Source: Halobaculum magnesiiphilum
Lineage (GTDB): Archaea; Halobacteriota; Halobacteria; Halobacteriales; Haloferacaceae
DNA length: 64,000 bases
Direction: 5' to 3'
Assembly (NCBI RefSeq): GCF_019823105.1
Contig: NZ_CP081958.1
Coordinates: forward strand, 1,302,001 to 1,366,000
Part shown: positions 24,844 through 34,773 of the stretch, piece by piece
How the letters are laid out: each line of letters starts with the position of its first letter
Numbering within the stretch: position 1 is the stretch's first letter
The notes under the pieces: generated by a model
Database searches by the model: none
What the model was told of the DNA's origin: nothing
What the model saw: the letters and a program-made list of their open reading frames with translations, nothing else
Program-made: the position numbers and the translations under genes

Positions 24844-25776
24844 TCACTCGCCGGTACCCGGTTCCCGCCGCGTCCCCTTCACGGTCACGAGCAGCGGGAG
24901 GTCGTGACCCCGGAAGCGCCAGCGGCCCTCGTCGTCCTGGACCATCGCCTCGGAACGCTGCACCGGCGAGAACGGGTGCTCGTGGACGAACCGAACGTCG
25001 ATCCCGGCGTCGACGAGCGCCGTCAGGATCTCCCCGAGCCCGTGGGTCCACTTGTGGGTGTCGCCGTCGGCCACCGGCTCGTCGGTCGAGAAGTACGGAT
25101 GTTCGATCGAGATGCCGCCACGGTCGGCGGCGTCTCCGGAGCCGCCGCGGTCGTCATCGGTGTTTCCGGTGCCGTCGTCGGCGTCGTCGCCGGAATCGAC
25201 GCCGGCACCGCCGCTCAGGTCGTCCGAGAGGGCGGTCGCGATCGGGTGGTGTTCCGCGAGGTGGAGGGTTCCGCCCGGCGCCAGCGACTCGGCGACGACC
25301 TCTGCCCAGCGATCCAGATCCGGCAGCCAACACAACACGCCGAAGTTGCTGACGACGGTGTCGTACCCGCCCTCCGGCGGGTCGGGGAGCGCCTCGGGAA
25401 GGTCGTACACGTTCGCGCGGACGAACGTCGCGTCGTCCGCGAGGCCCGCCGCCGCCGCGAGGTCGCGGGCCACCCGGACGCTCTCGCCGGAGATGTCCAC
25501 GCCGGTGACCGTCGCTCCGGCCCGCGCCCACGACAGCGTCCGGGTGCCGATCGAACACTGCAAGTCCAGCAGCCGGTCCCCGGCCACGTCGCCCACCTCC
25601 TTGCGCTGGACCGGGAGCAGCGCCGACTCGCCGTCGAGGAACGCCTCGATCTCGGCGGTGCCGTCGGCGACCGACACCGGCTCGACCATGCGCTCCCAGT
25701 GCTCGCGGTTCGCCTCGAAGCGCGCAGACAAGTCGCGGTCGGAAGCGCCGTCGGACTCGTCGTCGCCACCGTTCAT
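24844..25776 (-). CDS. SAM-dependent methyltransferase
   Basis: A 310-residue class I methyltransferase. Motif I is partly altered (LLDLQCSIGTRTLSWA), followed by VTGVDISGESVRVAR (acidic end of strand 2) and YDTVVSNFGVLCWLPDLDRW. A 30-residue Asp/Gly-rich insert sits at about 200-230 in this copy. Start ATG 25776 is preferred over the 48-codon longer frame, which overlaps the end of ilvD antisense-free spacer and is not conserved-looking. Substrate unknown. Confidence 0.88.
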   Translation of the reverse strand: MNGGDDESDGASDRDLSARFEANREHWERMVEPVSVADGTAEIEAFLDGESALLPVQRKEVGDVAGDRLLDLQCSIGTRTLSWARAGATVTGVDISGESVRVARDLAAAAGLADDATFVRANVYDLPEALPDPPEGGYDTVVSNFGVLCWLPDLDRWAEVVAESLAPGGTLHLAEHHPIATALSDDLSGGAGVDSGDDADDGTGNTDDDRGGSGDAADRGGISIEHPYFSTDEPVADGDTHKWTHGLGEILTALVDAGIDVRFVHEHPFSPVQRSEAMVQDDEGRWRFRGHDLPLLVTVKGTRREPGTGE

Positions 25777-25885
25777 ACGCCGTGGCGTCGCCGGCGCCGT
25801 ACTTGGACGTTCCGCGAACGTCGTTTCTGTCCGAAGGTCGATACGACGGCCGGAACCGGGCGACGCGTCGGGACGGAGCGCCGGG

Positions 25886-27679
25886 TCAGTCCCGCTTCGC
25901 CTTGGGGTTCGTGACGGCACCGTTGGCCGCGCTGCCGAAGTCGCGGGCGAACTTCGCGAACACGCCGCCCGCGTACTGCGGCTCCGGCGCCTCGTACGCG
26001 TCGGCGCGGCGGTCCAGCTCCTCGTCGCTCACGTCGACCGAGAGGTTACGGTTCGGGATGTCCACCGTCACGGTGTCGCCGTCCTCGACGAGGCCGATCG
26101 GCCCGCCCTCGACGGCCTCGGGGGCGACGTGGCCGACCATCGGTCCGCGTGTCGCGCCCGAGAAGCGGCCGTCGGTGAGGAGGGCCACGTCGTCCTCGTG
26201 GCCCGCGCCGACGACGGCGGCGGTGACGCCGAGCATCTCGCGCATCCCGGGGCCGCCGCGGGGGCCCTCGTTGCGGATGACGATCACGTCGCCGGACTCG
26301 ATCTCGCCCGACTGCACGTACTCCATGGCGTCCTCCTCGGCCTCGAACACGCGGGCCGGTCCCTCGTGGTGGAACGCGTCGTCGCCGGTGACCTTCAGCA
26401 CCGCGCCGTCGGGCGCGAGGTTGCCCGTCAGGATCTTGATCGCCCCCTCCTCGCTGTAGGGCTCGTCGACGGTGTAGAGGAAGTCCGCCTCGATGTCGTC
26501 GTCCGCGGGGAGCTGCCCCGTCTCCTCCAGGTGTGCGATCTCCTCGGCCATCGTCCGTCCGGTCACCGTCATCGCGTCGCCGTGCATGTAGCCGCCCTCG
26601 ATGAGCCGGCGGATCACGACCGGCACGCCGCCGACGGCGTCGAGGTCCTGCATGACGCGCGTGCCGCCGGGCTGGAGGTTCGCGATCTTCGGCGTGCGCC
26701 GGGAGATCTCGTCGAACTCGGTGATGTCCAGCTCGAGGTCGGCCTCGGCCGCCAGCGCGAGCAGGTGGAGCACGGCGTTGGTCGACCCGCCCATCGCCAC
26801 CTGCACCGCGATGGCGTTCTCGAACGACTCCGTGCTGATGATGTCCGAGGGTCGCCGGTCCTGCTCGACGCACTCCAAGGCGAGTTCGCCCGCGTGCCGG
26901 GCCACGTCGTAGCGGCCCTCCGACTCGGCCATCGGCGACGCCGAACCCAGCGGCGCCATCCCCAGCGCCTCCGAGATGCTCGCCATCGTGTTCGCGGTGA
27001 ACATCCCGCCACACGAGCCCGCGCCGGGGCAGGCGTGGCGCTCCATCTCGTCGAGCTCCTCCGCGCTCATGTCGCCCTCGGCGTAGGTGCCGACGCCCTC
27101 GAAGACGTTCTGGACGGTGATGTCGCGGCCGGCGTGCTCGCCCGGCTTGATCGACCCGCCGTACAGGAACACCGACGGGAGGTCGGTCCTGATGGAGGCC
27201 ATTAGCATCCCGGGGAGATTCTTGTCGCAGCCGGCGACCGTGACGAGCGCGTCCATGCGCTCGCCGAAGGAGACGAGTTCGACGGAGTCGGCGATCACCT
27301 CGCGGCTGATGAGGCTCGCTTTCATCCCTTCGGTCCCCATCGAGATGGCGTCGGAGATGGTGACGGTGCCGAACTCGATGGGCATCCCCTCGGCGGACTC
27401 GATCCCCTCGCGGGCGGCGTCCGCCACGTCGTCGAGGTGGACGTTGCACGGCGTGATGTCGGCCGCCGGGTTCGGGATGCCGACCATCGGGGAGGAGAGG
27501 TCTTGGTCGTCGTATCCCATCGCGCGGAACATCGCGCGGTGGGGCGCGCGCTCGGCGCCCGCCGTGACCTCGCGGCTGCGGAGGGACTCGTCCTTCTCGC
27601 CGGCGAACGCGTCGGCGTCCGCGGCGTCGTCTGCCGCGTCGCCGGCGCGGTCGCGCTCGGGCGGCTCCTGCTTGCTCAT
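25886..27679 (-). CDS. ilvD: Dihydroxy-acid dehydratase IlvD
   Basis: Dehydrates 2,3-dihydroxy-isovalerate and -methylvalerate in valine, isoleucine and leucine synthesis. The 597-residue product has the iron-sulfur Cys set: TPCNVHL (Cys78), AGCDKNLPG (Cys151) and [16 protein letters not shown] (Cys223). The [12 protein letters not shown] and GRFSGATRG motifs are also present. The first 40 residues are an acidic extension. No other ilv/leu genes are nearby, so it is transcribed on its own or with its unknown minus-strand neighbours. Confidence 0.96.
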   Translation of the reverse strand: MSKQEPPERDRAGDAADDAADADAFAGEKDESLRSREVTAGAERAPHRAMFRAMGYDDQDLSSPMVGIPNPAADITPCNVHLDDVADAAREGIESAEGMPIEFGTVTISDAISMGTEGMKASLISREVIADSVELVSFGERMDALVTVAGCDKNLPGMLMASIRTDLPSVFLYGGSIKPGEHAGRDITVQNVFEGVGTYAEGDMSAEELDEMERHACPGAGSCGGMFTANTMASISEALGMAPLGSASPMAESEGRYDVARHAGELALECVEQDRRPSDIISTESFENAIAVQVAMGGSTNAVLHLLALAAEADLELDITEFDEISRRTPKIANLQPGGTRVMQDLDAVGGVPVVIRRLIEGGYMHGDAMTVTGRTMAEEIAHLEETGQLPADDDIEADFLYTVDEPYSEEGAIKILTGNLAPDGAVLKVTGDDAFHHEGPARVFEAEEDAMEYVQSGEIESGDVIVIRNEGPRGGPGMREMLGVTAAVVGAGHEDDVALLTDGRFSGATRGPMVGHVAPEAVEGGPIGLVEDGDTVTVDIPNRNLSVDVSDEELDRRADAYEAPEPQYAGGVFAKFARDFGSAANGAVTNPKAKRD

Positions 27680-27803
27680 ACTTCGGGGTCGGCGTCCGCC
27701 CCCATAAACTGCCGTACACGAACAGATGTTGCTGTCGGGGGTGTCGTCGCTGTCGACGGTACCCCGTCCGTCGCGGGCGGCGGGGGAGACGGACGGCCGC
27801 GAC

Positions 27804-28688
27804 TCAGCCGTCCGTTTCCGCCGGCGGCGCGGGCGCCGGTCCCGGCCCCGCCTCGTGGCGCGGCGAGTGGTGGGGCCACACGCGTCGGAGGTGCCCGCGG
27901 ATCGCGCCGTCGACGAACGCCTCGTTGTCGAGGTTCGACGCGTGACCCGCGTTCGGGACGACGAGCAGGCGCGCGTGTCCCACCAGCGACGCGAGACTGC
28001 GCATCTGTCGCCGGATGAACCCGGCGTCGTGCTCGCCGTACAGCGCCAGCGTCGGCACGTCGATGGCGTCCAGGTCCACCGTCGTCCGGTGGAACGACGC
28101 CAAGGCTCGGATCACCTTCGCGAACTCCGCGGTCGACATCGTCGGCCGGCGCTCGCGGATCGCCTCGATCCGGTCGTAGTCGCCGACGACGCCCTCGCCG
28201 GAGACGCGCCGCTGGAGCCACACCATCGCCCGCTCGACGCGTTCGTAGCCGACCAGCCGCGCGGGCGGGATCGTCGCTCGGAGTAACTGCCGCTGGAGGC
28301 GCTCGCCGAGGGTGAGCGGCACCGGGCCGAACGTGTCCGCGAGGACGAGTCCCGCCAGCCCGTCGGGGTGGCGCGCGGCGTACGTCATCGCGATGCAGCC
28401 GCCCATCGACAGGCCGCAGACCACCGGCCGGTCGAGATCGAGCGCGTCGATGAGCGCCGCGAGGTCGTCGGCGAAGCGATCGATACTGTAGGTCCCGCGG
28501 TCGGAGCCGCCCGTTCGGCCGTGCCCGCGAACGTCGTACGCGACGACGGTGTACTCGTCGGCGAGCGCGTCGACCTGCGGGGCCCACTGGGTGTGATCGA
28601 CGGCCGCACCGTGGACGAACACGACCGGCGGGCCGTCGCCGCGGCGCTCGTAGTACGTCTCGATGTCGTTCGTCTCCACGGTGGGCAT
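27804..28688 (-). CDS. Alpha/beta hydrolase (Ser-type)
   Basis: A 294-residue hydrolase with oxyanion motif [11 protein letters not shown], nucleophile elbow GLSMGG (Ser near residue 95), acid in YGEHD and catalytic His in PNAGHASN. It belongs to the 3-oxoadipate enol-lactonase/BioH-like group, which covers esterases, lactonases and other activities; the substrate is not predictable. A Pro/Ala-rich tail of about 20 residues ends the protein. Confidence 0.9.
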   Translation of the reverse strand: MPTVETNDIETYYERRGDGPPVVFVHGAAVDHTQWAPQVDALADEYTVVAYDVRGHGRTGGSDRGTYSIDRFADDLAALIDALDLDRPVVCGLSMGGCIAMTYAARHPDGLAGLVLADTFGPVPLTLGERLQRQLLRATIPPARLVGYERVERAMVWLQRRVSGEGVVGDYDRIEAIRERRPTMSTAEFAKVIRALASFHRTTVDLDAIDVPTLALYGEHDAGFIRRQMRSLASLVGHARLLVVPNAGHASNLDNEAFVDGAIRGHLRRVWPHHSPRHEAGPGPAPAPPAETDG

Positions 28689-28796
28689 ACCCCGTCGGTA
28701 CGCGCCGGGCGAGGATAGCGGTTGTTCGGCTTCCGGGAGCGCGCGAAAACGGAAGATCGCGGACGAATAGTCGGCGACTGCGCCGTCAGTCCCGGC

Positions 28797-31700
28797 TCAG
28801 CACTCGCTCCAGCCGCAACTCTCGCAGGTTTTGCAGCCCTCCGAGTAGTACAGCGTCATGCTGCCGCAGTCGGGACACTCGGGCGACTCGCCGTTGGCGA
28901 TGAGTTCGTCGACCGCGTCCGACTGTCGCTCGGCCGCGCCGGCGTCCTCCGGTCCGGGCGCGCCCGCGTCGGCGGGTCCGGCGTCGGAGACCCCGCTCTC
29001 GGTGTCAGAGACCCCGCCCTCGACGGCGGTGCCGCCGTCGGACTCGGGGGCGGGCGCGTCGGCGTCGGCGCCGGCGCCGACCTCGTCGAGGCTCGTCTGC
29101 TCGGGGTAGCCCTTCTCCACCTCGTCGTCGAGGTAGCGGCGCATCGCCGTGCCGATCGCGTCCGGGATGGACTGGATCTGCTCGCCCTTGTCCCAGGCGA
29201 TCTTCGGGCTGCGGGTACCCTGGAGCTCGTCGACGATCTCGCGCGGGTCGACGCCCGACCGCAGCGCCGTCGAGATGACCTTCGCCAGCGACTCCGTGAA
29301 GGAGTTCGTGAAGCCGCCGGAGTGGCCGATGTTGGCGAACAGCTCGAACGGCTCGCCGGTCTCGGGGTCCTCGTTGATGGTGATGTACATCTTCCCGTAG
29401 CCGGTCTCGATGAGCTGGGTGACCCCGCGCAGCGAGTCCGGCCGGGCGCGCTTCTCGGTGTAGTCGATGTGGACCGTCTTCTCGTCGGCGGCCTCCAGCA
29501 GGTCCGACACCTCCTCGTCGAGCGCGGCCTGCACGTCCTCGTTCTCGAGGAAGCCCTCGATGCCGCCGAAGACCTCGGAGATCTGCTCGACGAGCGCCTC
29601 GGCGGCCTCGCTCTCGTCGGCGAAGTCGGCGTTGTCGGCGCGCGTGGTGAGCACCTGCTTCGAGCGGGTGCCGTCGCGGTAGTAGGTGACGCCCTTGCCG
29701 CCGTGCTCGTAGATGTACTCGAAGACCTCCTGAGCGTCCTCCAGCGTGGAGTCGTTGGGCGCGTTCACCGTCTTCGAGATGGCCGAGTCGACGCCCGTCT
29801 GGCAGGCGACCTGCACGCCGGCGTGGTCCTTCGCGGTGAGGTCGCCGGTGACGACGAACAGCTCGCCGATGGCGTCCGGCACCGTCTCCAGGCCGTCGAC
29901 GCCGTCGAACTCGTTGTTCGCCATCTGCTCCTGTGCCTCCTCCTTCACGGCGTCGACGTCGATGTCGTTCGCCTCCAGCGTGCGCAGGAAGTAGTCGTCG
30001 AACTCGACGAGCATCTCGTCGCCCTGCACGTCGTCGGAGACGTTCTTGTAGTAGGCGACGTTGTAGATGGGCTCGCAGCCGCCGGTGGTGTTGCCCACCA
30101 TCGACGTGGTGCCCGTCGGCGCGATGGTCGTCGTGTTGTGGTTGCGGATCGGGTAGCCGTCCGCCCAGTCGTGAGGGTCCTCGCCGACGTACTGCTCGAA
30201 CCAGTCGGCGTAGCGGACGGGGTCGGCGTACTTCGAGTCCGCCCAGTCGTTGAACACGCCCCGCTCCTCGGCGAGATCGTGGCTGGCGGCCTTCGACCCG
30301 TGGTTGATGTGGGTCATCAGCTCCTCGGCGATCAGGTTGCCCGTCTCGGAGCCGTAGCGGACGCCGAGCTGGATGTACAGCTGCGCGAGGCCCATGACGC
30401 CGAGGCCGATCTTGCGCATGTCGCGGACCTTCTCCTCGATCTTCGGCACCGGGAAGTCCGACATGGTGACGACGTTCTCGAGGAAGCGCGTCCCCATCTC
30501 GACGCGGTAGTCGAACTCCTCCCAGTCGATGGCGTCCTCGAGGAACGCCTCGACGGCGGCCTCCTCGCTCTCGTACTCGTCGCCGTGCTCCTCGACCCAG
30601 ACGCGCCAGTCGGGCGCGTCCAGATCCGCGAGCGTCGAGAGGTTGATGTGGCCGAGGTTGCACGCCTCGTACTCCTCGAGGGGCTGCTCGCCGCAGGGGT
30701 TCGTCGCGAGGATGCGGTGGTCGGGGTGCTCCTCCACGTCGAAGCTGTGGAGCTTGTTCACCCGTTCGAGGTAGATGACGCCGGGCTCGCCGTTCTCGTG
30801 GGCGCCCTCGACGATGTGATCCCACAGGTCCGCGGCCGGCACCGACAGCTCCTCGCCGACCTCGACGTGCTCGCCGAGGCCGAACATCTCGTACAGCTCC
30901 TTCGTCTCGGGCGTCGCGACGTGGGGCTCCTCCGTGCGCGGGTTGGTGAACGTGAACTCCTCGCCGTTCTCCAGCGCCTCCATGAAGTCGTCGGTGACGC
31001 CGACGGAGATGTTGAAGTTCGAGAGGTGGCCCTCGACGGCGTTTCGGAGGTGCTTGGGCACCTTCCCGTCGTCGTCGATCAGCTCGCGCGCCTCGTCGAG
31101 CGCGTCCGCGAACGACGTGTGCGTGAAGTCGTCGGGGTCGTTCAGGCGGAGCGTGTTCGCGAGGCTGACGTCCTTGTTCTTCGCGTGGATGAACTGGATC
31201 ACGTCCGGGTGCGAGACGCGCATGACGCCCATCTGGGCGCCGCGGCGGGCGCCGCCCTGCGCGATGGTCTCGCACATCTGGTCGAACGTGCGCATGAACG
31301 TGATCGGCCCGGAGGCGATGCCGCCGGTGGAGCCGACCGCGTCGCCGTACGGGCGAAGCTTCCAGAACGCGTACCCCATCCCGCCGCCGGACTGGAACAC
31401 CTGCGCGGCCTCCTTGGCCGTCTGGTGGATGTCGTCGATGTCGTCGGCGGGGGAGTCGACGAAGCAGGCGGAGAGCTGCTGGAGCTCGTCGCCGGCGTTC
31501 ATCAGCGTCGGCGAGTTCGGCATGAACGAGAGCCGCTCCATCAGCTCCTGGAACTCGTCGGCCGTCTCCTCGACGTGCGTGCGTACGTCGTCGGGAAGCT
31601 CGGGGACGACCGTCTCGTAGGCGAACTTGTTGACGTTGTAGACGGTCAGCTCGGTCTCGGCGTCCTCGTCGTCGGCGGTGACGCCCTTGCCGAAGACCTC

Positions 31701-31988
31701 CTCGGCGAGTTCGTCGCGTCGGGGGTGGCCGGGCTTGAGCTGATCGGGCGTGACGGTGACGGGCTCGTCGGCCTCGTACACGGCCTCCGCGAGCGCGACG
31801 TTGCGGCCGACGCGCTCGAACAGTTCCTCCTGCGTCTCGGTGGGCTCGCCGTCCGCGTTCTTGCGGAGGTAGCGGGCCGGGAGGATGTTGTCGTAGGCGT
31901 TGGACGTGAGCCGCTCCTCAAGCGTCTCTCCTTCCGTTCGTTTGATCGGCAGTTCGAGCTCGTCGGCGTCGAGGTCGGCGCGACTCAT
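28797..31988 (-). CDS. nrdJ: Class II (adenosylcobalamin-dependent) ribonucleotide reductase
   Basis: Reduces ribonucleotides to deoxyribonucleotides using a cobalamin-derived thiyl radical. The 1063-residue product has the first redox Cys in QLSACFVDSP, the active-site finger NPCGEQPLEEYEACNLG, and PTGTTSMVGNT of the barrel. An acidic, Ser/Gly/Ala-rich linker of about 85 residues leads to a C-terminal zinc-ribbon-like tail (CPDCGS ... CKTCESCGW) bearing the re-reducing cysteines. Start ATG 31988 overlaps the stop of a 23-codon upstream ORF. It supplies DNA precursors with tmk nearby on the other strand. Confidence 0.96.
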   Translation of the reverse strand: MSRADLDADELELPIKRTEGETLEERLTSNAYDNILPARYLRKNADGEPTETQEELFERVGRNVALAEAVYEADEPVTVTPDQLKPGHPRRDELAEEVFGKGVTADDEDAETELTVYNVNKFAYETVVPELPDDVRTHVEETADEFQELMERLSFMPNSPTLMNAGDELQQLSACFVDSPADDIDDIHQTAKEAAQVFQSGGGMGYAFWKLRPYGDAVGSTGGIASGPITFMRTFDQMCETIAQGGARRGAQMGVMRVSHPDVIQFIHAKNKDVSLANTLRLNDPDDFTHTSFADALDEARELIDDDGKVPKHLRNAVEGHLSNFNISVGVTDDFMEALENGEEFTFTNPRTEEPHVATPETKELYEMFGLGEHVEVGEELSVPAADLWDHIVEGAHENGEPGVIYLERVNKLHSFDVEEHPDHRILATNPCGEQPLEEYEACNLGHINLSTLADLDAPDWRVWVEEHGDEYESEEAAVEAFLEDAIDWEEFDYRVEMGTRFLENVVTMSDFPVPKIEEKVRDMRKIGLGVMGLAQLYIQLGVRYGSETGNLIAEELMTHINHGSKAASHDLAEERGVFNDWADSKYADPVRYADWFEQYVGEDPHDWADGYPIRNHNTTTIAPTGTTSMVGNTTGGCEPIYNVAYYKNVSDDVQGDEMLVEFDDYFLRTLEANDIDVDAVKEEAQEQMANNEFDGVDGLETVPDAIGELFVVTGDLTAKDHAGVQVACQTGVDSAISKTVNAPNDSTLEDAQEVFEYIYEHGGKGVTYYRDGTRSKQVLTTRADNADFADESEAAEALVEQISEVFGGIEGFLENEDVQAALDEEVSDLLEAADEKTVHIDYTEKRARPDSLRGVTQLIETGYGKMYITINEDPETGEPFELFANIGHSGGFTNSFTESLAKVISTALRSGVDPREIVDELQGTRSPKIAWDKGEQIQSIPDAIGTAMRRYLDDEVEKGYPEQTSLDEVGAGADADAPAPESDGGTAVEGGVSDTESGVSDAGPADAGAPGPEDAGAAERQSDAVDELIANGESPECPDCGSMTLYYSEGCKTCESCGWSEC

Positions 31989-32056
31989 GCGTCGCGTCCC
32001 TCCCCGTCGGCGCCGGCGGATCGACAGACTTCGGTGTGAATATCGTGGCGTTCCAT
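31985..32056 (-). CDS. Short upstream ORF coupled to nrdJ
   Basis: A 23-codon ORF from ATG 32056, MERHDIHTEVCRSAGADGEG and three more residues, whose TGA overlaps the nrdJ ATG as ATGA. It begins about 40 bases after a TATA-like TTTATC, so a transcript from that promoter would have this ORF first with almost no leader. It could be a leader peptide that controls nrdJ translation by reinitiation, or a small protein in its own right. Not seen in any database by me; short length limits confidence. Confidence 0.45.
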   Translation of the reverse strand: MERHDIHTEVCRSAGADGEGRDA

Positions 32057-32085
32057 TGTGTTCTCGGACGGACGTTCGGTACCGG

Positions 32086-32110
32086 ACCCACGCTGATAAA
32101 CGGCGTGGGT
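32086..32110. promoter_or_regulatory. Inverted repeat enclosing the nrdJ TATA-like element
   Basis: ACCCACGC-N9-GCGTGGGT with perfect eight-base arms. The nine-base centre reads CGTTTATCA on the minus strand, the best TATA candidate for nrdJ. A factor bound here would occlude the TATA box. It does not match the bacterial NrdR box. Confidence 0.6.
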
Positions 32111-32425
32111 TCCGGTAGGCTTGTGTTAATTCAATCCTACTTGACGTAGGCGTGCCTTACCGGTGTGAGCCTGAACGCGTCTGATCGGGTCCGTATCAGC
32201 GTTGTACGAGCAGCAGTATAAGGATGTTCAGAGCGGAGTGAAAGTGGTCAACGATCGGAGCGGACCGCGGAATCAACGGACGGAACCGGGTCGCACGATC
32301 GTGTCGGTGCACGGACGTGCGCATCGAGGGGGACTCGTGACGCGTCGGCGCTGCCGGCACGGTTCGTTCCGCTCCGCCGACATGCGGGGGAAAGGGATAC
32401 CACGGTCGGGTGAGAAGGGCGGGCC
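32111..32425. other. Gene-free stretch upstream of nrdJ and the small membrane protein
   Basis: About 315 bases with lower GC in the first half. It contains a small palindrome CCTAC-TTGAC-GTAGG (about 32136-32150) and a TATA-like AGTATAAGG (about 32213-32221). I see no RNA gene, and no cobalamin-riboswitch core could be recognised by eye. Confidence 0.4.
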
Positions 32426-32644
32426 ATGCTCGCCGCCGAGACCCTCGCGCTCGCCGCCGCGACCGCGCTCTTTCAGCTCCCCGGACCGCTCGACTCGACG
32501 CTCGGAACCGCCTTCCTCGCGCTGGTCGGCTTCCTCGTCGTGCTGTTCGTCGGCCGGATCGTTCTCAGCATCGCCTGGCGGCTGGCGCTGATCGCGGCCT
32601 TCGCCGTCGGCGTGTTCCTCGTCGTGACGACGTACCTGGTGTGA
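32426..32644 (+). CDS. Small membrane protein
   Basis: A 72-residue protein that is nearly all membrane: one hydrophobic N-terminal segment and two strong helices (LGTAFLALVGFLVVLFVGRIVL and LALIAAFAVGVFLVVTTYLV). Good third-position GC and a clean ATG at 32426 support it. It lies 128 bases before tmk on the same strand. Function unknown. Confidence 0.72.
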   Translation: MLAAETLALAAATALFQLPGPLDSTLGTAFLALVGFLVVLFVGRIVLSIAWRLALIAAFAVGVFLVVTTYLV

Positions 32645-32772
32645 GCGGTCGGTCGCCCCCGACCCGCCGTCGCCGACGGCGTTCGCGTCGGTCGCCTCGA
32701 CCACCCCGGCCACGACCGCTGCCGACGACACGCAAGCGGTAAGCCCCCGGCGCGACCAGTCACGACCGACAG

Positions 32773-33372
32773 ATGCTCCTCACGCTCGAAGGCCTCGACG
32801 GGAGCGGGAAGACCACCGCCTGGGAGGCCCTCCGGCCGGCGTACCCCGACGCGACGTTCACCCGCGAGCCGACCGACTCGTGGTACGGCGACGCCGTCCG
32901 GCGGTCGCTCGGCGACGACGACACCGACCCCCTGGCGGACCTGTTCTGCTTCGTCGCCGACCACGCCGACCACCTCTCGCGGGTCGTTCGGCCGGCGCTC
33001 GCCGACGGCGACCTGGTGATCTCCGACCGCTACACCGACTCGCGGTACGCCTACCAGGCCGCCACCCTGGCCGACACCGACCTCGAGCGGCCGCTCGAAT
33101 ACATCCGCGGCGTCCACGGCGCGTTCACCCGCGAGCCGGACGCCACCATCTACCTCGACGTGGACCCGGAGACCGCGGCCGCGCGCGCCGGCGCGACCGA
33201 CAAGTACGAGCGCGTCTCGTTCCTCACGGAGGTACAGTCGAACTACGAGCGCCTGATCGACGCCGAGCCCGAGCGGTTCGTTCGCGTCGACGCCGGCCGC
33301 TCCCCGGAGGAGGTACTCGACGCCGTCGAGGACAGCGTCGAACGGCTCGTCGAGGCGCACCGCGACCGCTGA
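32773..33372 (+). CDS. tmk: Thymidylate kinase
   Basis: Phosphorylates dTMP to dTDP. The 199-residue product has the P-loop [11 protein letters not shown] (about 4-14), the DR-x motif [12 protein letters not shown] for dTMP binding, and TREPTDSW, which replaces the usual TREP-G segment. The lid region carries basic residues around TDKYERVSF. It forms part of dNTP supply together with nrdJ. Confidence 0.93.
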   Translation: MLLTLEGLDGSGKTTAWEALRPAYPDATFTREPTDSWYGDAVRRSLGDDDTDPLADLFCFVADHADHLSRVVRPALADGDLVISDRYTDSRYAYQAATLADTDLERPLEYIRGVHGAFTREPDATIYLDVDPETAAARAGATDKYERVSFLTEVQSNYERLIDAEPERFVRVDAGRSPEEVLDAVEDSVERLVEAHRDR

Positions 33373-33484
33373 TCGGACGCCACCCTCCCGGCCGTCGCCG
33401 ACGCGGCCGTTGACGGCGTCGCAGCCGACCGATCCGATCGCCGGCACCGTCCGCACTTATTCGCCGCGAGCCCATTGAGAGCGT

Positions 33485-34384
33485 ATGCGCCGCGTCGTCC
33501 TCGCGTTCGTCGTCGCCGTCGCGGTCCTCCTCGCCGGCTGCGGCGCCGGACCCGGCGACGGCGGCGCCAGAACGGTGAACCCCGCGCTCGCGAACACGCC
33601 GACCGCGTCGCCGACGCCGACGCCCGCGCCGGAGTACCCGCCCGGCGTCAACGACGACGGCGTCGACGCCCGGGTCCTCGCGGGCAACCACGACAGCGCG
33701 CTCGACCGGGTGAACTCGACGGTTCTGATCGACCGAACCGTCGTCGGGGCGAACGGGACGACGGTCTCGGCGACGGATATCCGCATCGAGTCGGCCGGTT
33801 CCCGGGTCCACTACCGCGTGAATCAAACGGGCGGCCTGCCCGCGCAGTTCGTCTCGCCGTTCCCCACCTTCGAGTTCTGGACCGACGGGAACGTGACGGT
33901 GACCCGGGCGGTCGACGCGTCCGGGAACGTCACGCTGCGGCGGATCAGCGGGCAGCCGCCGACGATCGCCGACGCGGACGACACCGGCGAGGACTCCGTG
34001 TTCGGCCGGTTCGTCGGGACGAACGCGCGCCTCGTCGGCACGACGACCGTCGACGGCGAGGAGGCGTACGTCGTCCGGGCCGACCACGACGCCCTCGACC
34101 GCCGCGGCGGGCCGCCGATGCGGGACTACCGGCTGAACGCGACCGTCACCGAGGCGGGGGTGGTGTTGGCGTACGACCTCACGTTCACCGCGACCTACGA
34201 GACCGAGGACGGCGGAACGCTCGTCGCGACGACGACCGAACGGTTCCGGACGACGGTCGGCGGGTCGGCGGCGTCGCCGCCGCCGTGGGTCCGCGACTCG
34301 AACGCGTCGACGGCCGGCGGGGCCGACACCGCCGACGGGGAGAGCGAGCCGACGGACGCCGCGTGGACGGCGTCGGGCGGCTGA
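33485..34384 (+). CDS. Haloarchaeal lipoprotein, DUF7537-like
   Basis: A 299-residue exported lipoprotein. The signal (MRRVVLAFVVAVAVLLAGCG) is of the Sec type with lipobox LAGC at Cys20, followed by a Thr/Pro-rich stalk (TPTASPTPTPAPEY) and the family-typical YPPGVNDDGV. The mature part is beta-rich with many N-x-S/T sequons, consistent with a glycosylated cell-surface protein, and resembles LolA/LppX-like carriers only loosely. Function unknown. Confidence 0.85.
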   Translation: MRRVVLAFVVAVAVLLAGCGAGPGDGGARTVNPALANTPTASPTPTPAPEYPPGVNDDGVDARVLAGNHDSALDRVNSTVLIDRTVVGANGTTVSATDIRIESAGSRVHYRVNQTGGLPAQFVSPFPTFEFWTDGNVTVTRAVDASGNVTLRRISGQPPTIADADDTGEDSVFGRFVGTNARLVGTTTVDGEEAYVVRADHDALDRRGGPPMRDYRLNATVTEAGVVLAYDLTFTATYETEDGGTLVATTTERFRTTVGGSAASPPPWVRDSNASTAGGADTADGESEPTDAAWTASGG

Positions 34385-34387
34385 GCC

Positions 34388-34705
34388 CTACTCCGTCGCC
34401 GGGAGGTCGTACTCGTCGGGCGGGGGAACGTACAGCAGGTCGATCGTGAACCCGAGCGTCAGCGGGACGCCCACGAACACCGCGAGGAACAGCCCCGCGG
34501 CGCCCTCGAACAGCGGCGCGGCGATGACCGTTCCCTGGATCAACCCGAGGACCAACAGCACCACCGGGGAGACGAGCATCGTGTACGTCACCCAGCCCCA
34601 CTGCGTCTTCAGCCGGATGCGGAAGAAGCGCGAGAGCACCGCGACGACGAGCGTGTTCACCGCGAGCGCGACGACGGTGAGCACGAGCGCGAGCGCAGAG
34701 ACCAT
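34388..34705 (-). CDS. Three-helix membrane protein
   Basis: A 105-residue membrane protein with hydrophobic segments at about 2-24, 38-62 and 68-92, and a short basic loop FFRIRLKTQWGW. It ends in an acidic tail. It resembles a small haloarchaeal family of unknown role. It converges with the lipoprotein gene, three bases apart. Confidence 0.8.
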   Translation of the reverse strand: MVSALALVLTVVALAVNTLVVAVLSRFFRIRLKTQWGWVTYTMLVSPVVLLVLGLIQGTVIAAPLFEGAAGLFLAVFVGVPLTLGFTIDLLYVPPPDEYDLPATE

Positions 34706-34773
34706 ACCCCGCCTTGGAGTCGGGCGGTCTTTGGCCTGTCGGGCGCTCCTGTCCGCTCAGGTCCGAACCCAGA

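Noticed and set aside
28722-32039. An 1105-codon open frame on the plus strand across nrdJ
   Set aside because: It is the antisense shadow of nrdJ caused by high third-position GC; the minus-strand frame has all class II reductase motifs.
31989-32425. Cobalamin riboswitch upstream of nrdJ
   Set aside because: No B12-box-like core could be found by eye, and the class is rare in archaea; the short palindromes there are better explained as operator-like.
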